Assembly: GCF_046237625.1 (NCBI RefSeq)
Contig: NZ_CP143545.1
Coordinates: forward strand, 3,348,001-3,412,000
DNA from: Paraperibacillus esterisolvens
GTDB lineage: Bacteria > Bacillota > Bacilli > Bacillales > DSM-1321
Direction of reading: 5' to 3'
DNA length: 64,000 nucleotides
This document shows positions 34,517 to 43,777 of the stretch, piece after piece. The position numbers were made by a program, and so were the translations under genes. The notes under the pieces were generated by a model. The model did no database searches, was not told where the DNA came from, and saw nothing but the letters and a program-made list of their open reading frames with translations. Each line of letters starts with the position of its first letter. The first letter of the stretch is position 1.

Positions 34517-36267
34517 TCCTGTCCCTTCATATCTTCCTGCTGCTTCATTTCCCGGGAAACATCATTCCACAGGTTTCGATGTTTTAAGACATTCGTTTGC
34601 CTGTCTGTCCTAAGTTCGATCACCTTTAATCCTTCTTTGTTAAAGGATTGTGAAAATTGTTCTAAAAATGTATGCCAGCTTTCAGGTGAAGAATATGTGC
34701 CGCCATATAAGCTTGCGGCATGCTCAAAATCCATGCCATGCGGAGTGCCAAAAAGGTCCTCGAAGTGCCTTTCGGAACTTGCCTGCGGCAGGAACGAAAA
34801 AATCCCTCCGCCGTCATTGTTCAGGATGATGATGGTGATGTTCAGCTTTAGGAGCCTGGCTGCAAGCAGGCCGTTCATATCATGGAAGAAACTGAGGTCT
34901 CCGATGACTAAAACAGTATGGCCAGATACGGCACTCACTCCAAGCGCTGATGATACAACACCATCTATTCCATTTGCTCCACGATTGCAAAACAGCCTTA
35001 CATCCGTGGATGGAGAGAAATAAAAAGTATCCAGGTCCCTGACAGGCATGCTGTTGCCGACAAAAAGGCTCGAACCATCCGGCATCAAATCTGCAAGCAG
35101 GGAGAAGAGCTTGCCTTCGTCCAGTTCCTCGATATCGCGGACTGAGTGAAGCCCAGCCCTTGCATGGCCGCGAAGCTCACGCCAGCGCTTAAGCCATTCA
35201 GTCTGCCCGGCTGGTTCAAGCCTGCTCTCAAGGCTTAAGCAGAACAGAGTCTCATCACAGTAAATCATACTTCGGGCCGTGCCTGTCGGCTCGCGGAAGC
35301 CTGCTCCGCCATCTACCACGATCATATCTGTCCCTGCCTGCTCCTTCATGAATATCGTTAGAGCCTTGGAAACTGGCATGGCACCAAAACGCACAATTAA
35401 ATCAGGCTTGAGCCCAGCTTTCACCTCTTCGAATCTTAAAAAGGTGTCATAAGTATCTATTATGTTTTCACTGACATATTTCACACTTCTTAATTGAGAT
35501 AAAGGATCTGCCAGAATCGGAAAACCCGTATTCTCACTTAAGGCAATTACAGCATCATTGAATTCCTGTGAATCCATAGGCCCGCAGACAATCAGCCCCT
35601 TCTTTGCGGCTGCAAGCCTGCCTGCATATTGATCAAAGGCTGCAGACGGCAGGGTCTGCAAATTTCTGTTTTCTAATTCGAGTACAGCCTCGCTGCCTTC
35701 TCCAAACCAATTCCTCTCTTCTAAAAGCGGTATGAGCGGTTCACGGAACGGAAAGTTAAGATGAACAGGCCCGGCCGGTGATGCCAGGGCGGCCGAAGCA
35801 GCCCTGGCGCATACAGTCCGGGCATAATTAATCATCTCGACAGTATCCTCAGGCAGAGCCATTTCGGCAAACCATTTTACATATCTTCCATATAAATGGA
35901 GCTGATCGATCGCCTGTGGTGCACCGACATCCCTCAGTTCATGCGGCCTGTCGGCAGTCATGACCAGGAGGGGGATGCGTGAGATTTTCGCCTCCACTAT
36001 GGCAGGGAAATAATTGGCCGCAGCTGTGCCGGACGTGCATAAAAGCCCGACTGTAGAGCCGGATGCTTTAGATATGCCCAGCGCATAAAAGGCGGCCGAA
36101 CGTTCATCTATGTTAATGTGCACCTTTATGGCAGAATGCTCCATCAGCATATAGGCAAGGGGAGTAGACCTGGATCCGGGACTTACCACCACATGCCTCA
36201 CACCTGCCCTGGCAAGTTCATCAACAAAGGCCCCGGTATATGCACTTAACGCTTCACGGTGTTGCAT
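34513..36267 (-). CDS. menD: SEPHCHC synthase MenD
   Basis: A 584-residue thiamine-diphosphate enzyme that joins 2-oxoglutarate (as succinyl semialdehyde-TPP) to isochorismate. The N-terminal RHVVVSPGSRSTPLAYM and the TPP/Mg motif GDLSFFHDMNGL with ILNNDGGGIF are intact. It is coupled to menF by a 14-bp overlap and to menH by 4 bp. Confidence 0.96.
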   Translation of the reverse strand: MQHREALSAYTGAFVDELARAGVRHVVVSPGSRSTPLAYMLMEHSAIKVHINIDERSAAFYALGISKASGSTVGLLCTSGTAAANYFPAIVEAKISRIPLLVMTADRPHELRDVGAPQAIDQLHLYGRYVKWFAEMALPEDTVEMINYARTVCARAASAALASPAGPVHLNFPFREPLIPLLEERNWFGEGSEAVLELENRNLQTLPSAAFDQYAGRLAAAKKGLIVCGPMDSQEFNDAVIALSENTGFPILADPLSQLRSVKYVSENIIDTYDTFLRFEEVKAGLKPDLIVRFGAMPVSKALTIFMKEQAGTDMIVVDGGAGFREPTGTARSMIYCDETLFCLSLESRLEPAGQTEWLKRWRELRGHARAGLHSVRDIEELDEGKLFSLLADLMPDGSSLFVGNSMPVRDLDTFYFSPSTDVRLFCNRGANGIDGVVSSALGVSAVSGHTVLVIGDLSFFHDMNGLLAARLLKLNITIIILNNDGGGIFSFLPQASSERHFEDLFGTPHGMDFEHAASLYGGTYSSPESWHTFLEQFSQSFNKEGLKVIELRTDRQTNVLKHRNLWNDVSREMKQQEDMKGQE

Positions 36268-37675
36268 GGAGCTTTCCTCCTAAAGCACTTAACATCGGCT
36301 TGAATTTAATGGCAGTCTCAATATATTCACTTTCAGGAATGGAGCTTTCCACAATTCCGCATCCTGCAAAAAGAGACGCTTCATTGCCCTGGACAAGAGC
36401 TGATCGGATGGCTGCAGCAAACTCGCCATTGGACTTGCCATCTGTCCAGCCAACCGGGGCTGCATAGAAGCCTCGCTCCAGCCTCTCCAGCACCCTGATA
36501 CGTTCCACTGCCTTTTTTTTCGGCAGTCCGCCCATGGCGGGAGTTGGATGCAGCTTTTCCACACAATCAAAGATGGAGACACCATCTTTGCATTCTCCCT
36601 CCACTGGAGTGAAGAGATGCTGGATATGCCTTGTCTTCATAAGTACAGGCCCGCTTGGAACCTCGACCGTTTCACAGACTGATTGCATGGAATCCTTGAT
36701 CATCGATACGACATATTGATGTTCAATCTGATTTTTCTCGTCTTGAAGGAGGCTGTTTCCCAGCCTTTCATCCTCTTCCTGTGTCATCCCCCGGGCGATC
36801 GAGCCGGCAAGGCAGGCAGACGAAAGAACGCCTCCCTGTTTTTTGACGAGCTGTTCAGGGGACGCACCTATAAAGTAGTCACTTCCGGATTCCAGGCAGA
36901 AGATATAGCTTGTCTGCTGTTCCAGCAGAAGCCCTGCCAGCACAGGTTCAGCATCGACCCTGGAACGGAAAGCAAGCCTGGTTTCCCTGGCCAGGACTAT
37001 TTTATCTAAATCTGTGGCTTTAATTTCTTCAATTGCCGCTTGGACGGTTCCTTTCCACTCTTCAGGAAAAATCTCTTCCTGCTCTATCAGTTCGTTTGAA
37101 TAAGCAGGGTGAGCGGCCTCTTTACGTGCTTTGGCTGCAAGCTCTTCCAGCTCTTCACGTGCGTCAGTTAAAATTGTGAGGCTGTCGTCCTGTTTGATCA
37201 ATAGATTGAGCGTTAAATAAGCCTCTCCGTCTATCACTGACAGCAAGTATTTTGGTATATAGAATAAATTATCTCCAAATTGGTCCCATAATTCCGAGCC
37301 GCTCTTTTGATGATCAAAAGAAAAACCCCCAAATAATAAAGGGCCTGTCCCTCGTATTTCCTTTTCTCTGGCAACGATTGCCCGGTCCAATAAATCGTTC
37401 CATACCTGCTCTATTGCCTGGTATCTTTTTGTATTATCATCTGTTTGGATCGTATCTATATTCCCTATTCCGGCAAGGATGGTGCTGCTAGCAGGATCCT
37501 GCCAGAAAAATCGTGTTCCTGTATATTTTTCTTTTCCTGAATGGTAGAAGGAAAGGGGGTCCAGCGCACCAATTCTAGTCACTTCGCTGAGCAGGACAGA
37601 ACACTCCCTTTTCCGGGCTGCAGTCCTTGCCTCTAAAAAGCTTTCATTTACGTCAATATTGCTGGTGATTATCAT
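36254..37675 (-). CDS. menF: isochorismate synthase MenF
   Basis: A 473-residue chorismate-utilising enzyme that isomerises chorismate to isochorismate, the first committed step to menaquinone. The conserved core includes LDKIVLARE, FIGASPEQLV, HPTPAMGGLPKKKA and GFYAAPVGWTDGKSNGEFA. It is the promoter-proximal gene of menF-D-H-B-E-C, with a promoter 44-73 bp upstream. A divergent menA lies beyond. Confidence 0.94.
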   Translation of the reverse strand: MIITSNIDVNESFLEARTAARKRECSVLLSEVTRIGALDPLSFYHSGKEKYTGTRFFWQDPASSTILAGIGNIDTIQTDDNTKRYQAIEQVWNDLLDRAIVAREKEIRGTGPLLFGGFSFDHQKSGSELWDQFGDNLFYIPKYLLSVIDGEAYLTLNLLIKQDDSLTILTDAREELEELAAKARKEAAHPAYSNELIEQEEIFPEEWKGTVQAAIEEIKATDLDKIVLARETRLAFRSRVDAEPVLAGLLLEQQTSYIFCLESGSDYFIGASPEQLVKKQGGVLSSACLAGSIARGMTQEEDERLGNSLLQDEKNQIEHQYVVSMIKDSMQSVCETVEVPSGPVLMKTRHIQHLFTPVEGECKDGVSIFDCVEKLHPTPAMGGLPKKKAVERIRVLERLERGFYAAPVGWTDGKSNGEFAAAIRSALVQGNEASLFAGCGIVESSIPESEYIETAIKFKPMLSALGGKLHATP

Positions 37676-37718
37676 ATTATCCCCCCTCCTGTAATATTCC
37701 CACGATAAAACCTATTTA

Positions 37719-37748
37719 AAGATACACCCACAAAGCTCTTTATGTCAA
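37719..37748 (-). promoter_or_regulatory. promoter of the men operon
   Basis: TTGACA (37748-37743) and TATCTT (37724-37719) on the minus strand, spacer 18 bp. Confidence 0.7.
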
Positions 37749-37857
37749 TAATTCCAGACTCTTACAGCCAGGACCATTCGAGTATTTTCCTTATTATATA
37801 TCCAGCTGGTTTTCCGGCATATGAAGCAGCCGGGGCAGGCATGACCAAAAAAATACA

Positions 37858-37886
37858 TTGACACGCCTGCATCCTTTTTCTACACT
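37858..37886 (+). promoter_or_regulatory. menA promoter
   Basis: TTGACA (37858-37863) and TACACT (37881-37886), spacer 17 bp. A perfect inverted repeat follows at the likely start of transcription. Confidence 0.7.
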
Positions 37887-37890
37887 AAGT

Positions 37891-37910
37891 TTGTAATGAA
37901 AAAATTACAA
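37891..37910. promoter_or_regulatory. inverted repeat TTGTAAT-N6-ATTACAA, possible operator
   Basis: A perfect 7-bp dyad lies 4-24 bp past the menA -10 box, where a repressor could block initiation. I do not know a regulator with this site. The remaining menF-menA gap shows no gene. Confidence 0.45.
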
Positions 37911-38008
37911 GTCACACATTAATTGTGCCCTTAGTTTGATGGTAAACAAGCAAATGGTGAGACCCGCTTAACTTTCAAAGCGTGTTTTACCGGTTGAGGA
38001 GAGTATAC

Positions 38009-38950
38009 ATGCACACACATTTAGATACATCACACGCATCTCTCGTAAAAAACAAGAAAAACAATTGGAGGGTATGGTGGCAGCTTACCCGCCCCCATAC
38101 ATTGACAGCCGGCTTTGTGCCTGTCCTTGTTGGAACAGCCCTTGCGCTGAATGCCGGTGCGGGCTTCAATAAGCCTGTCTTTATCTGCATGATGATTGCT
38201 ACTTTATTTATCCAGATGGCCACAAACATGTTCAACGAATATTATGATTTTAAGAGAGGCCTTGATAATGAGCAATCAATCGGCATAGGCGGTGCTATTG
38301 TCCGTGAGGGGATTTCACCGCAGACCGTTTTGAATATTGCACTCAGCCTGTATGGGCTCTCCATCCTCCTTGGCGTTTATATCTGTATGGAATCCAGCTG
38401 GTGGATCGCAGCGATCGGCCTTGTCTGTATGGCCGTGGGCTACTTATATACTGGCGGACCGTACCCAATAGCATACACGCCGTTCGGGGAACTCTTTGCC
38501 GGATTATTCATGGGTGTATTCATCATCCTGATATCGTTTTATATCCAGGCAGGCAATGTGACCATTTATCCATTTTTGGTTTCGATACCTGTCGCACTGC
38601 TGGTCGGTGCCATCAATCTTGCCAATAACATCCGTGATCTTGAAGGGGACAAGGAAAACGGGAGGAAGACGCTGGCGATTTTAGCCGGAAGGCGCAATGC
38701 AGTGATTATCCTCGGCACCATGATGGCGATCTCCTATGTATGGATCATTGCACTGGTTGCATCCGGCTTCACATCTCCATGGCTGCTGATTGTTGGACTG
38801 AGCATCCCACGGGCCATCCAGGCTACAAAAGGGTTCATCGGGAAAACCCTGCCGCTCCAAATGATGCCCGCCATGAAAGCGACTGCCCAGACAAACACAC
38901 TATTTGGCTTCATGCTTTCCATTGGTTTGTTCCTCAGCTACTTCTTCTAA
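38009..38950 (+). CDS. menA: 1,4-dihydroxy-2-naphthoate polyprenyltransferase MenA
   Basis: A 313-residue UbiA-family prenyltransferase with eight or nine membrane helices. It attaches the heptaprenyl chain to DHNA to give demethylmenaquinone. The two Asp-rich prenyl-diphosphate motifs appear as NMFNEYYDFKRGLDNE and NLANNIRDLEGDKENGR. The chosen ATG has GAGGAGAG upstream. An upstream TTG-type extension has no site. It is divergent from the rest of the men genes. A terminator follows at once. Confidence 0.93.
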   Translation: MHTHLDTSHASLVKNKKNNWRVWWQLTRPHTLTAGFVPVLVGTALALNAGAGFNKPVFICMMIATLFIQMATNMFNEYYDFKRGLDNEQSIGIGGAIVREGISPQTVLNIALSLYGLSILLGVYICMESSWWIAAIGLVCMAVGYLYTGGPYPIAYTPFGELFAGLFMGVFIILISFYIQAGNVTIYPFLVSIPVALLVGAINLANNIRDLEGDKENGRKTLAILAGRRNAVIILGTMMAISYVWIIALVASGFTSPWLLIVGLSIPRAIQATKGFIGKTLPLQMMPAMKATAQTNTLFGFMLSIGLFLSYFF

Positions 38951-38980
38951 AAAGGCTGCCTTTACCGGCAGCCTTTTTTA
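38951..38980 (+). terminator. menA terminator
   Basis: AAAGGCTGCC pairs with GGCAGCCTTT around a 6-base loop, then Ts. Confidence 0.85.
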
Positions 38981-39128
38981 TGCCTTCTGTCCCCGCTTTC
39001 CTTCCAAATTTCTCCCAGAGTTTTTGCATGACCAGATTCGGGTATATATCTGTTACACGAACAAATTAGTATTCTCAGATTTGATGAGAGAATTATATAT
39101 CAGACTATGACCAAGGGGTGTGAAAGGA

Positions 39129-39896
39129 ATGTTATCGCAGGAACAAACAAAACAATTGAAGGAAGAGCTTATATCCATGAAGAAGGATCTTGAGCATCAG
39201 GTAGAGATGCAGGATCCCAGTGACGACAGTATTTCTGATTCAGTAGGAGAACTGAATTCAGTGGACAATCACCCTGCCGATCTCGCGACTGAGATCTTTG
39301 AAAAAGAAAAAGACGTTGCACTTGAGGAACATAATTCCAAAGAGCTGTCCAAGGTCAATATGGCTCTTGAGGCAATGGAAGACGGCTCCTACGGGAAATG
39401 CCGGGAGTGCGGAAAAGATATTCCGTTTGAGCGCCTGGAGGTTATCCCGTCATCCTTATACTGTATCGACCATACCAAGGAACGAACTATTTCAGAGGAT
39501 CGTTCCGTTGAGGAGGATGTTCTTGAGCCTTCCCACCGGGATTCATTCCAGCGGCTGAGGGACAATCATCTGATTAATGATGACATTGACAGCTTTGAAG
39601 ATGTAGCTAAATATGGAACATCTGAAACCCCTTCCGATTACTACGGGAAAATGGAAGACTACAATTCAATGGGCGATGGCAATGCGGATGATGACGGATA
39701 TCCGGAAGACTATGAAGGATTCGCAGTTTCTGATATGGAAGGCCGGAATCCAAGAGCCTCCGATTCCAAAAAGGAAGAGGACTACGAACGCCAGCTGGAT
39801 GAGGAAGGAATTGAGTCTAATATCGGGGACATTCCTTATCATGAGCGGGATAGTTATTTAGAAGACAAAGTCTCTGATAAAAAGGAGAAAAAATAA
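39129..39896 (+). CDS. yteA: YteA-type protein with DksA/TraR zinc finger
   Basis: A 255-residue, very acidic protein. The N-terminus is a coiled coil (LSQEQTKQLKEELISMKKDL). The zinc-finger segment is CRECGKDIPFERLEVIPSSL followed by YCIDH, in which the fourth ligand would be His instead of Cys. It matches the YteA family (TIGR02890), described as sporulation-associated in Bacillus. The C-terminal 130 residues are Asp/Glu/Tyr-rich and probably disordered. ATG 39129 has AAGGGGTG at normal spacing. It may bind RNA polymerase like DksA, but this is unproven. Confidence 0.87.
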   Translation: MLSQEQTKQLKEELISMKKDLEHQVEMQDPSDDSISDSVGELNSVDNHPADLATEIFEKEKDVALEEHNSKELSKVNMALEAMEDGSYGKCRECGKDIPFERLEVIPSSLYCIDHTKERTISEDRSVEEDVLEPSHRDSFQRLRDNHLINDDIDSFEDVAKYGTSETPSDYYGKMEDYNSMGDGNADDDGYPEDYEGFAVSDMEGRNPRASDSKKEEDYERQLDEEGIESNIGDIPYHERDSYLEDKVSDKKEKK

Positions 39897-39901
39897 AAGT
39901 C

Positions 39902-39936
39902 AGGCCGGCCCTTTGACGGGACCGGCCTTTCTCTTA
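39902..39936 (+). terminator. yteA terminator
   Basis: AGGCCGG pairs with CCGGCCT around a loop of about 14 bases, followed by TTCTCTT. It sits against the end of the converging glgP. Confidence 0.65.
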
Positions 39937-42345
39937 TATCATAAATTGCGGCTTGATATGCCAGATTTCATCCGAATACTCACGAATCGTCCTGTCGCTC
40001 GAAAAATAACCAGCCATCGCTGTATTCACCAGGCTTTTCTTAGCCCAGCCGCCCCTATCGGAATAAGCCTCTTCAAGCATTCCCTGGGCCGTTACATACG
40101 AGTCAAAATCCCGAAGTACAAAGAACTGGTCATTCTCCGATAACAGTGAATCAAAAATCGTCTCAAAGTGCTCCGATGAATCGGGGAAAAACCCATTGAT
40201 CAGCTGATTGCAGATAAGATGTATTCTCTCATCGCTATGATAATAATCATAGGAGTTATATCCCCCGTCAGCAAGATAGCTCAGTACCTTCTCAGCATCG
40301 AGGCCAAATATGAAGATATTATCAGGACCCAGACGTTCGGCCATCTCCACATTTGCGCCATCCAAGGTGCCTATGGTCACCGCACCATTGATCATGAATT
40401 TCATATTGCCCGTTCCGGAAGCTTCCTTGCCTGCTGTGGATATCTGTTCGCTTACTTCGGCGGCAGGAAATATTTCTTCACCCAGCGATACATTGTAATT
40501 TTCTATGAATACCACTTTGATATAGGGGCTTACATCGCTGTCTCCATTCACCTTTTCTGCAACAGCATTAATCAGTTTAATCACCTTTTTGGCAAAGTAA
40601 TAGCCTGGAGATGCCTTTGCGCCGAAAATAAAGGTGCGAGGATGCGGCTTGAATTGTTTATCTTCCTTCATTCTATTATAGAGGTACATGATGTGGAGGA
40701 CATTGAGCAGCTGCCTCTTGTAGGCATGAAGCCTTTTTACCTGAACATCAAAAATGGAAGCGGTATCCACTTTAATCCCTGTATTTTTATAGATACGGGA
40801 TGCAAGCAGATTTTTTCTGGTCTGCTTTACTTTCATCAGCCGTTCAAGGACCGAGGCATCAGTTTGATATTCCATAAGCCGGGCAAGTTCTTCAGGCCTT
40901 GTCCTCCAGCCATCCCCAATATATTCAGACAAGAGGGCCGAAAGCTCAGGATTCGCTTTCATCAGCCAGCGCCGATGCGTGATACCATTGGTTTTATTAT
41001 TGAATTTCTCCGGAAATACAGCATAAAAGTCTTTCATTTCCCTATGCTTCAGGATTTCCGTATGAAGGCGGGCTACCCCGTTCACGCTAAAGCTGCCCGC
41101 TATGGCCAAATGTGCCATTTTCACTTCACCGTGAGCAATGACAGCCATCTGTTCAATATGCTTCCAGTCACCCGGATATTGATCCCACAGATCCCGGCAA
41201 AAGCGTTCGTTTATCTCATGAATAATCATATAAAGGCGCGGCAGCAGCGCTGCCATGATATGTGCAGGCCATTTTTCGAGCGCCTCTGATAAGGTGGTAT
41301 GGTTTGTATAAGAGATGGTCTTTGTAGTGATATCCCAGGCTTCTTCCCATGACAGTCCCTCTTCATCCAGAAGGATCCTCATCAGCTCTGGGATGGCCAT
41401 TGCAGGGTGGGTATCATTAATATGCAGGCCGATTTTTTCTGGGAACAGCCGGATATCTTTGTACTTTTTCCGAAAAGCTCCCATGATTGATTGGATGGTG
41501 GCGGAAACAAGAAAATACTGCTGCTTCAGCCTGAGGATTTTTCCTTCTTCATGCTCATCATTTGGATACAGGAATTCTGTGACCGCTTCGGTTTCCCTTT
41601 TATACTTCATTACATCCTTCTGGCCTGGGGTAACGGCTGGCTCTGCACTCCATAACCGAAGGGTATTCACGGTAGAGTTCCGATAGCCTACTACCGGAAC
41701 GTCATATGGCACCGCCATTACTCTCACTGAATCAACATGCCGGAACGACAGCCTGCCGTTTTCAACAAAGCTTTCAACCTTTCCATAGAAAGGAATTTCC
41801 ACAGCAAGATCCGGTTTTCTTACTTCCCAGACAAAGCCGTGCCTGAGCCATTGCTCAGGCAATTCTACTTGAAAGCCATCCAGGATCTTTTGTTCGAAAA
41901 GGCCAAGTTTATACCGGATTCCGCAGCCATGCCCAGGAAGGGACAGGGAGGCAAGAGAATCCATGAAGCATGCTGCAAGCCTTCCCAGACCGCCGTTGCC
42001 TAGGCCGGCATCCGGCTCAAGATCTTCTACCTCCGAAAGATCGACATCCAGGTCTTTTAAGCCTTCCTTGATTATTTCGGTGATGCCGAGATTAAAAAGG
42101 TTGCTTCCCAGAAAGCGGCCAGGAAGAAATTCGATGGAAAGATAGTATATCTGTTTGGCATCAGATATCCTTGCTTTCTCAATTGATTCGATCCAGTTAT
42201 GGCTGATATGTTCCCTGACCATGATCCCGAGGATATGGAACTGGTCCCGCTTTGAAGTTTCCCGAAAACTTTTCCCACATGCCGCTTCAAGCCTGTTTTG
42301 AAAATGCTTTTTAAAGGTTTCTTTATCAGAAAACACGGCTTCCAC
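39934..42345 (-). CDS. glgP: glycogen phosphorylase GlgP
   Basis: An 803-residue PLP enzyme that releases glucose-1-phosphate from glycogen. The PLP-lysine motif is EASGTGNMKFMINGAVTIGT, and GLGNGGLGRLAACFMDSLA the N-terminal signature. The GTG start (42345) lies within the end of glgA, with GAGGAGCTGG upstream, and gives the usual length. A longer frame to 42549 lies wholly in glgA and has no support. It is the last gene of glgBCDAP, so synthesis and breakdown are encoded together. Confidence 0.93.
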   Translation of the reverse strand: MEAVFSDKETFKKHFQNRLEAACGKSFRETSKRDQFHILGIMVREHISHNWIESIEKARISDAKQIYYLSIEFLPGRFLGSNLFNLGITEIIKEGLKDLDVDLSEVEDLEPDAGLGNGGLGRLAACFMDSLASLSLPGHGCGIRYKLGLFEQKILDGFQVELPEQWLRHGFVWEVRKPDLAVEIPFYGKVESFVENGRLSFRHVDSVRVMAVPYDVPVVGYRNSTVNTLRLWSAEPAVTPGQKDVMKYKRETEAVTEFLYPNDEHEEGKILRLKQQYFLVSATIQSIMGAFRKKYKDIRLFPEKIGLHINDTHPAMAIPELMRILLDEEGLSWEEAWDITTKTISYTNHTTLSEALEKWPAHIMAALLPRLYMIIHEINERFCRDLWDQYPGDWKHIEQMAVIAHGEVKMAHLAIAGSFSVNGVARLHTEILKHREMKDFYAVFPEKFNNKTNGITHRRWLMKANPELSALLSEYIGDGWRTRPEELARLMEYQTDASVLERLMKVKQTRKNLLASRIYKNTGIKVDTASIFDVQVKRLHAYKRQLLNVLHIMYLYNRMKEDKQFKPHPRTFIFGAKASPGYYFAKKVIKLINAVAEKVNGDSDVSPYIKVVFIENYNVSLGEEIFPAAEVSEQISTAGKEASGTGNMKFMINGAVTIGTLDGANVEMAERLGPDNIFIFGLDAEKVLSYLADGGYNSYDYYHSDERIHLICNQLINGFFPDSSEHFETIFDSLLSENDQFFVLRDFDSYVTAQGMLEEAYSDRGGWAKKSLVNTAMAGYFSSDRTIREYSDEIWHIKPQFMI

Positions 42346-43777
42346 TTTGATTGACCAGCTCCTCATAAAGCAAATTATACTCTTTGGCCGATTGGGCCCA
42401 GCTATAATCCATCGACATTGCCTTGGCCACGATTTTCCCCCATGTTTCTTGATCCTGATAAAAGTACAGGGCCCGCTTAATGGTAAACAGCATATCATGG
42501 GCATTGAAGTTGCTGAATGAGAATCCGTTCCCTTCACCATTAAATTCATTATAAGGAGTAACGGTATCGTTCAGCCCCCCTGTCTCCCTTACAATCGGAA
42601 CAGCTCCATACCTCATGGCAATCAGCTGGCCCAAACCGCACGGTTCAAACTTGGAAGGCATCAAAAAGAGATCTGCCCCTGCATAAATCTTATGCGCAAG
42701 TCCTTCATCAAATCCAATGATCGCTTTCACTTTATGCGGATAGTAATATTGCATTTCCTGAAAAAAGTCAGAGAACTGTGGATCACCGGTCCCGAGTACA
42801 ACCAGCTGGATGTCCTCGCTGACAATTTCCCCGAATACCCCTCTCACCAATTCCAATCCCTTCTGGGCTGTGAGCCTGGTAATCATGGCAATGACCGGAA
42901 CCGAAGGATTTTCCGGCAGGCCGAGGAGCTTCTGGAGTGCCCGCTTGTTGTCCGCCTTTCCGTCTATGCGGCTTGCGCTGTATGGTTTTTCAAGAGAACT
43001 GTCAGTTTCCGGGTCATACAGGTCTGAATCAATTCCATTTAGTATCCCGCTGAAGCTGTCTCCCCTGCTCCTCAGGAGACCATCCAACGCCTCACCGTAG
43101 TATTCCGTCTGGATTTCTTCTTTGTAGGTTGGGCTGACTGTAGTAATATGGTCAGCGGCAACAATGCCTGCCTTCATGAAATTAATGTTACCATAGAATT
43201 CCAAATGGTCCTCATTGAAGTAATAATCACTGACGCCAAGCAGGTCCCCGAGGATAGCTCTCGGGAATACCCCTTGGAATTGCAGATTATGGATCGTAAA
43301 AACAGTCTTGATGAATTCATAGCCTGGCCGTCCCTGATATTCTGTTTTATACAGGAAGGGAATCAACCCTGTATGCCAATCATGGCAGTGGAGGATCTGC
43401 GGCTCAAGGGCAAGCTGTCCGATTCCTTCCAGCACAGCCCTTGAAAAGTAGGCAAACCTTTCTCCATCATCAAAATCCCCGTACAGGTTATCCCTTTTGA
43501 AATAATACTCATTGTCCACGAAATAATAGTTAATTCCTTCAAGCTCTAAGTGGAAAATGCCGCAATACTGTCTGCGCCATCCTACCTGGACTTCAAACTC
43601 CGCTATCTTGGACATCCTATCTGTATATTCATGGCTGATTCCGCTGTACTTAGGCATGATCACACTCACCCGGTTTCCGTTTTCTGCGAGCTCCCCGGGA
43701 AGGGACCCGGCCACATCTGCCAGCCCTCCAGACTTAACAAATGGTACGCATTCCGAGACAGCAAAGAGAATATCCAT
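42326..43777 (-). CDS. glgA: glycogen synthase GlgA
   Basis: A 483-residue GT5 glycosyltransferase adding glucose from ADP-glucose to alpha-1,4-glucan. The ADP-glucose motif KSGGLADVAGSLP is at residues 15-27. PSKFEPCGLGQLIAMRYGAVP is the second donor-binding signature. The start codon overlaps the glgD stop by one base, and the end overlaps glgP by 20 bp. Confidence 0.96.
   Translation of the reverse strand: MDILFAVSECVPFVKSGGLADVAGSLPGELAENGNRVSVIMPKYSGISHEYTDRMSKIAEFEVQVGWRRQYCGIFHLELEGINYYFVDNEYYFKRDNLYGDFDDGERFAYFSRAVLEGIGQLALEPQILHCHDWHTGLIPFLYKTEYQGRPGYEFIKTVFTIHNLQFQGVFPRAILGDLLGVSDYYFNEDHLEFYGNINFMKAGIVAADHITTVSPTYKEEIQTEYYGEALDGLLRSRGDSFSGILNGIDSDLYDPETDSSLEKPYSASRIDGKADNKRALQKLLGLPENPSVPVIAMITRLTAQKGLELVRGVFGEIVSEDIQLVVLGTGDPQFSDFFQEMQYYYPHKVKAIIGFDEGLAHKIYAGADLFLMPSKFEPCGLGQLIAMRYGAVPIVRETGGLNDTVTPYNEFNGEGNGFSFSNFNAHDMLFTIKRALYFYQDQETWGKIVAKAMSMDYSWAQSAKEYNLLYEELVNQSGSRVF

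Noticed and set aside
40219..41289. 356-codon open frame on the plus strand opposite glgP
   Set aside because: It lies wholly antisense to the well-conserved glycogen phosphorylase gene, has no recognisable protein signature and is rich in His/Cys/Phe as expected for a mirror frame.
42346..42549. N-terminal extension of glgP to 42549
   Set aside because: It lies inside glgA, with no similarity to phosphorylases.
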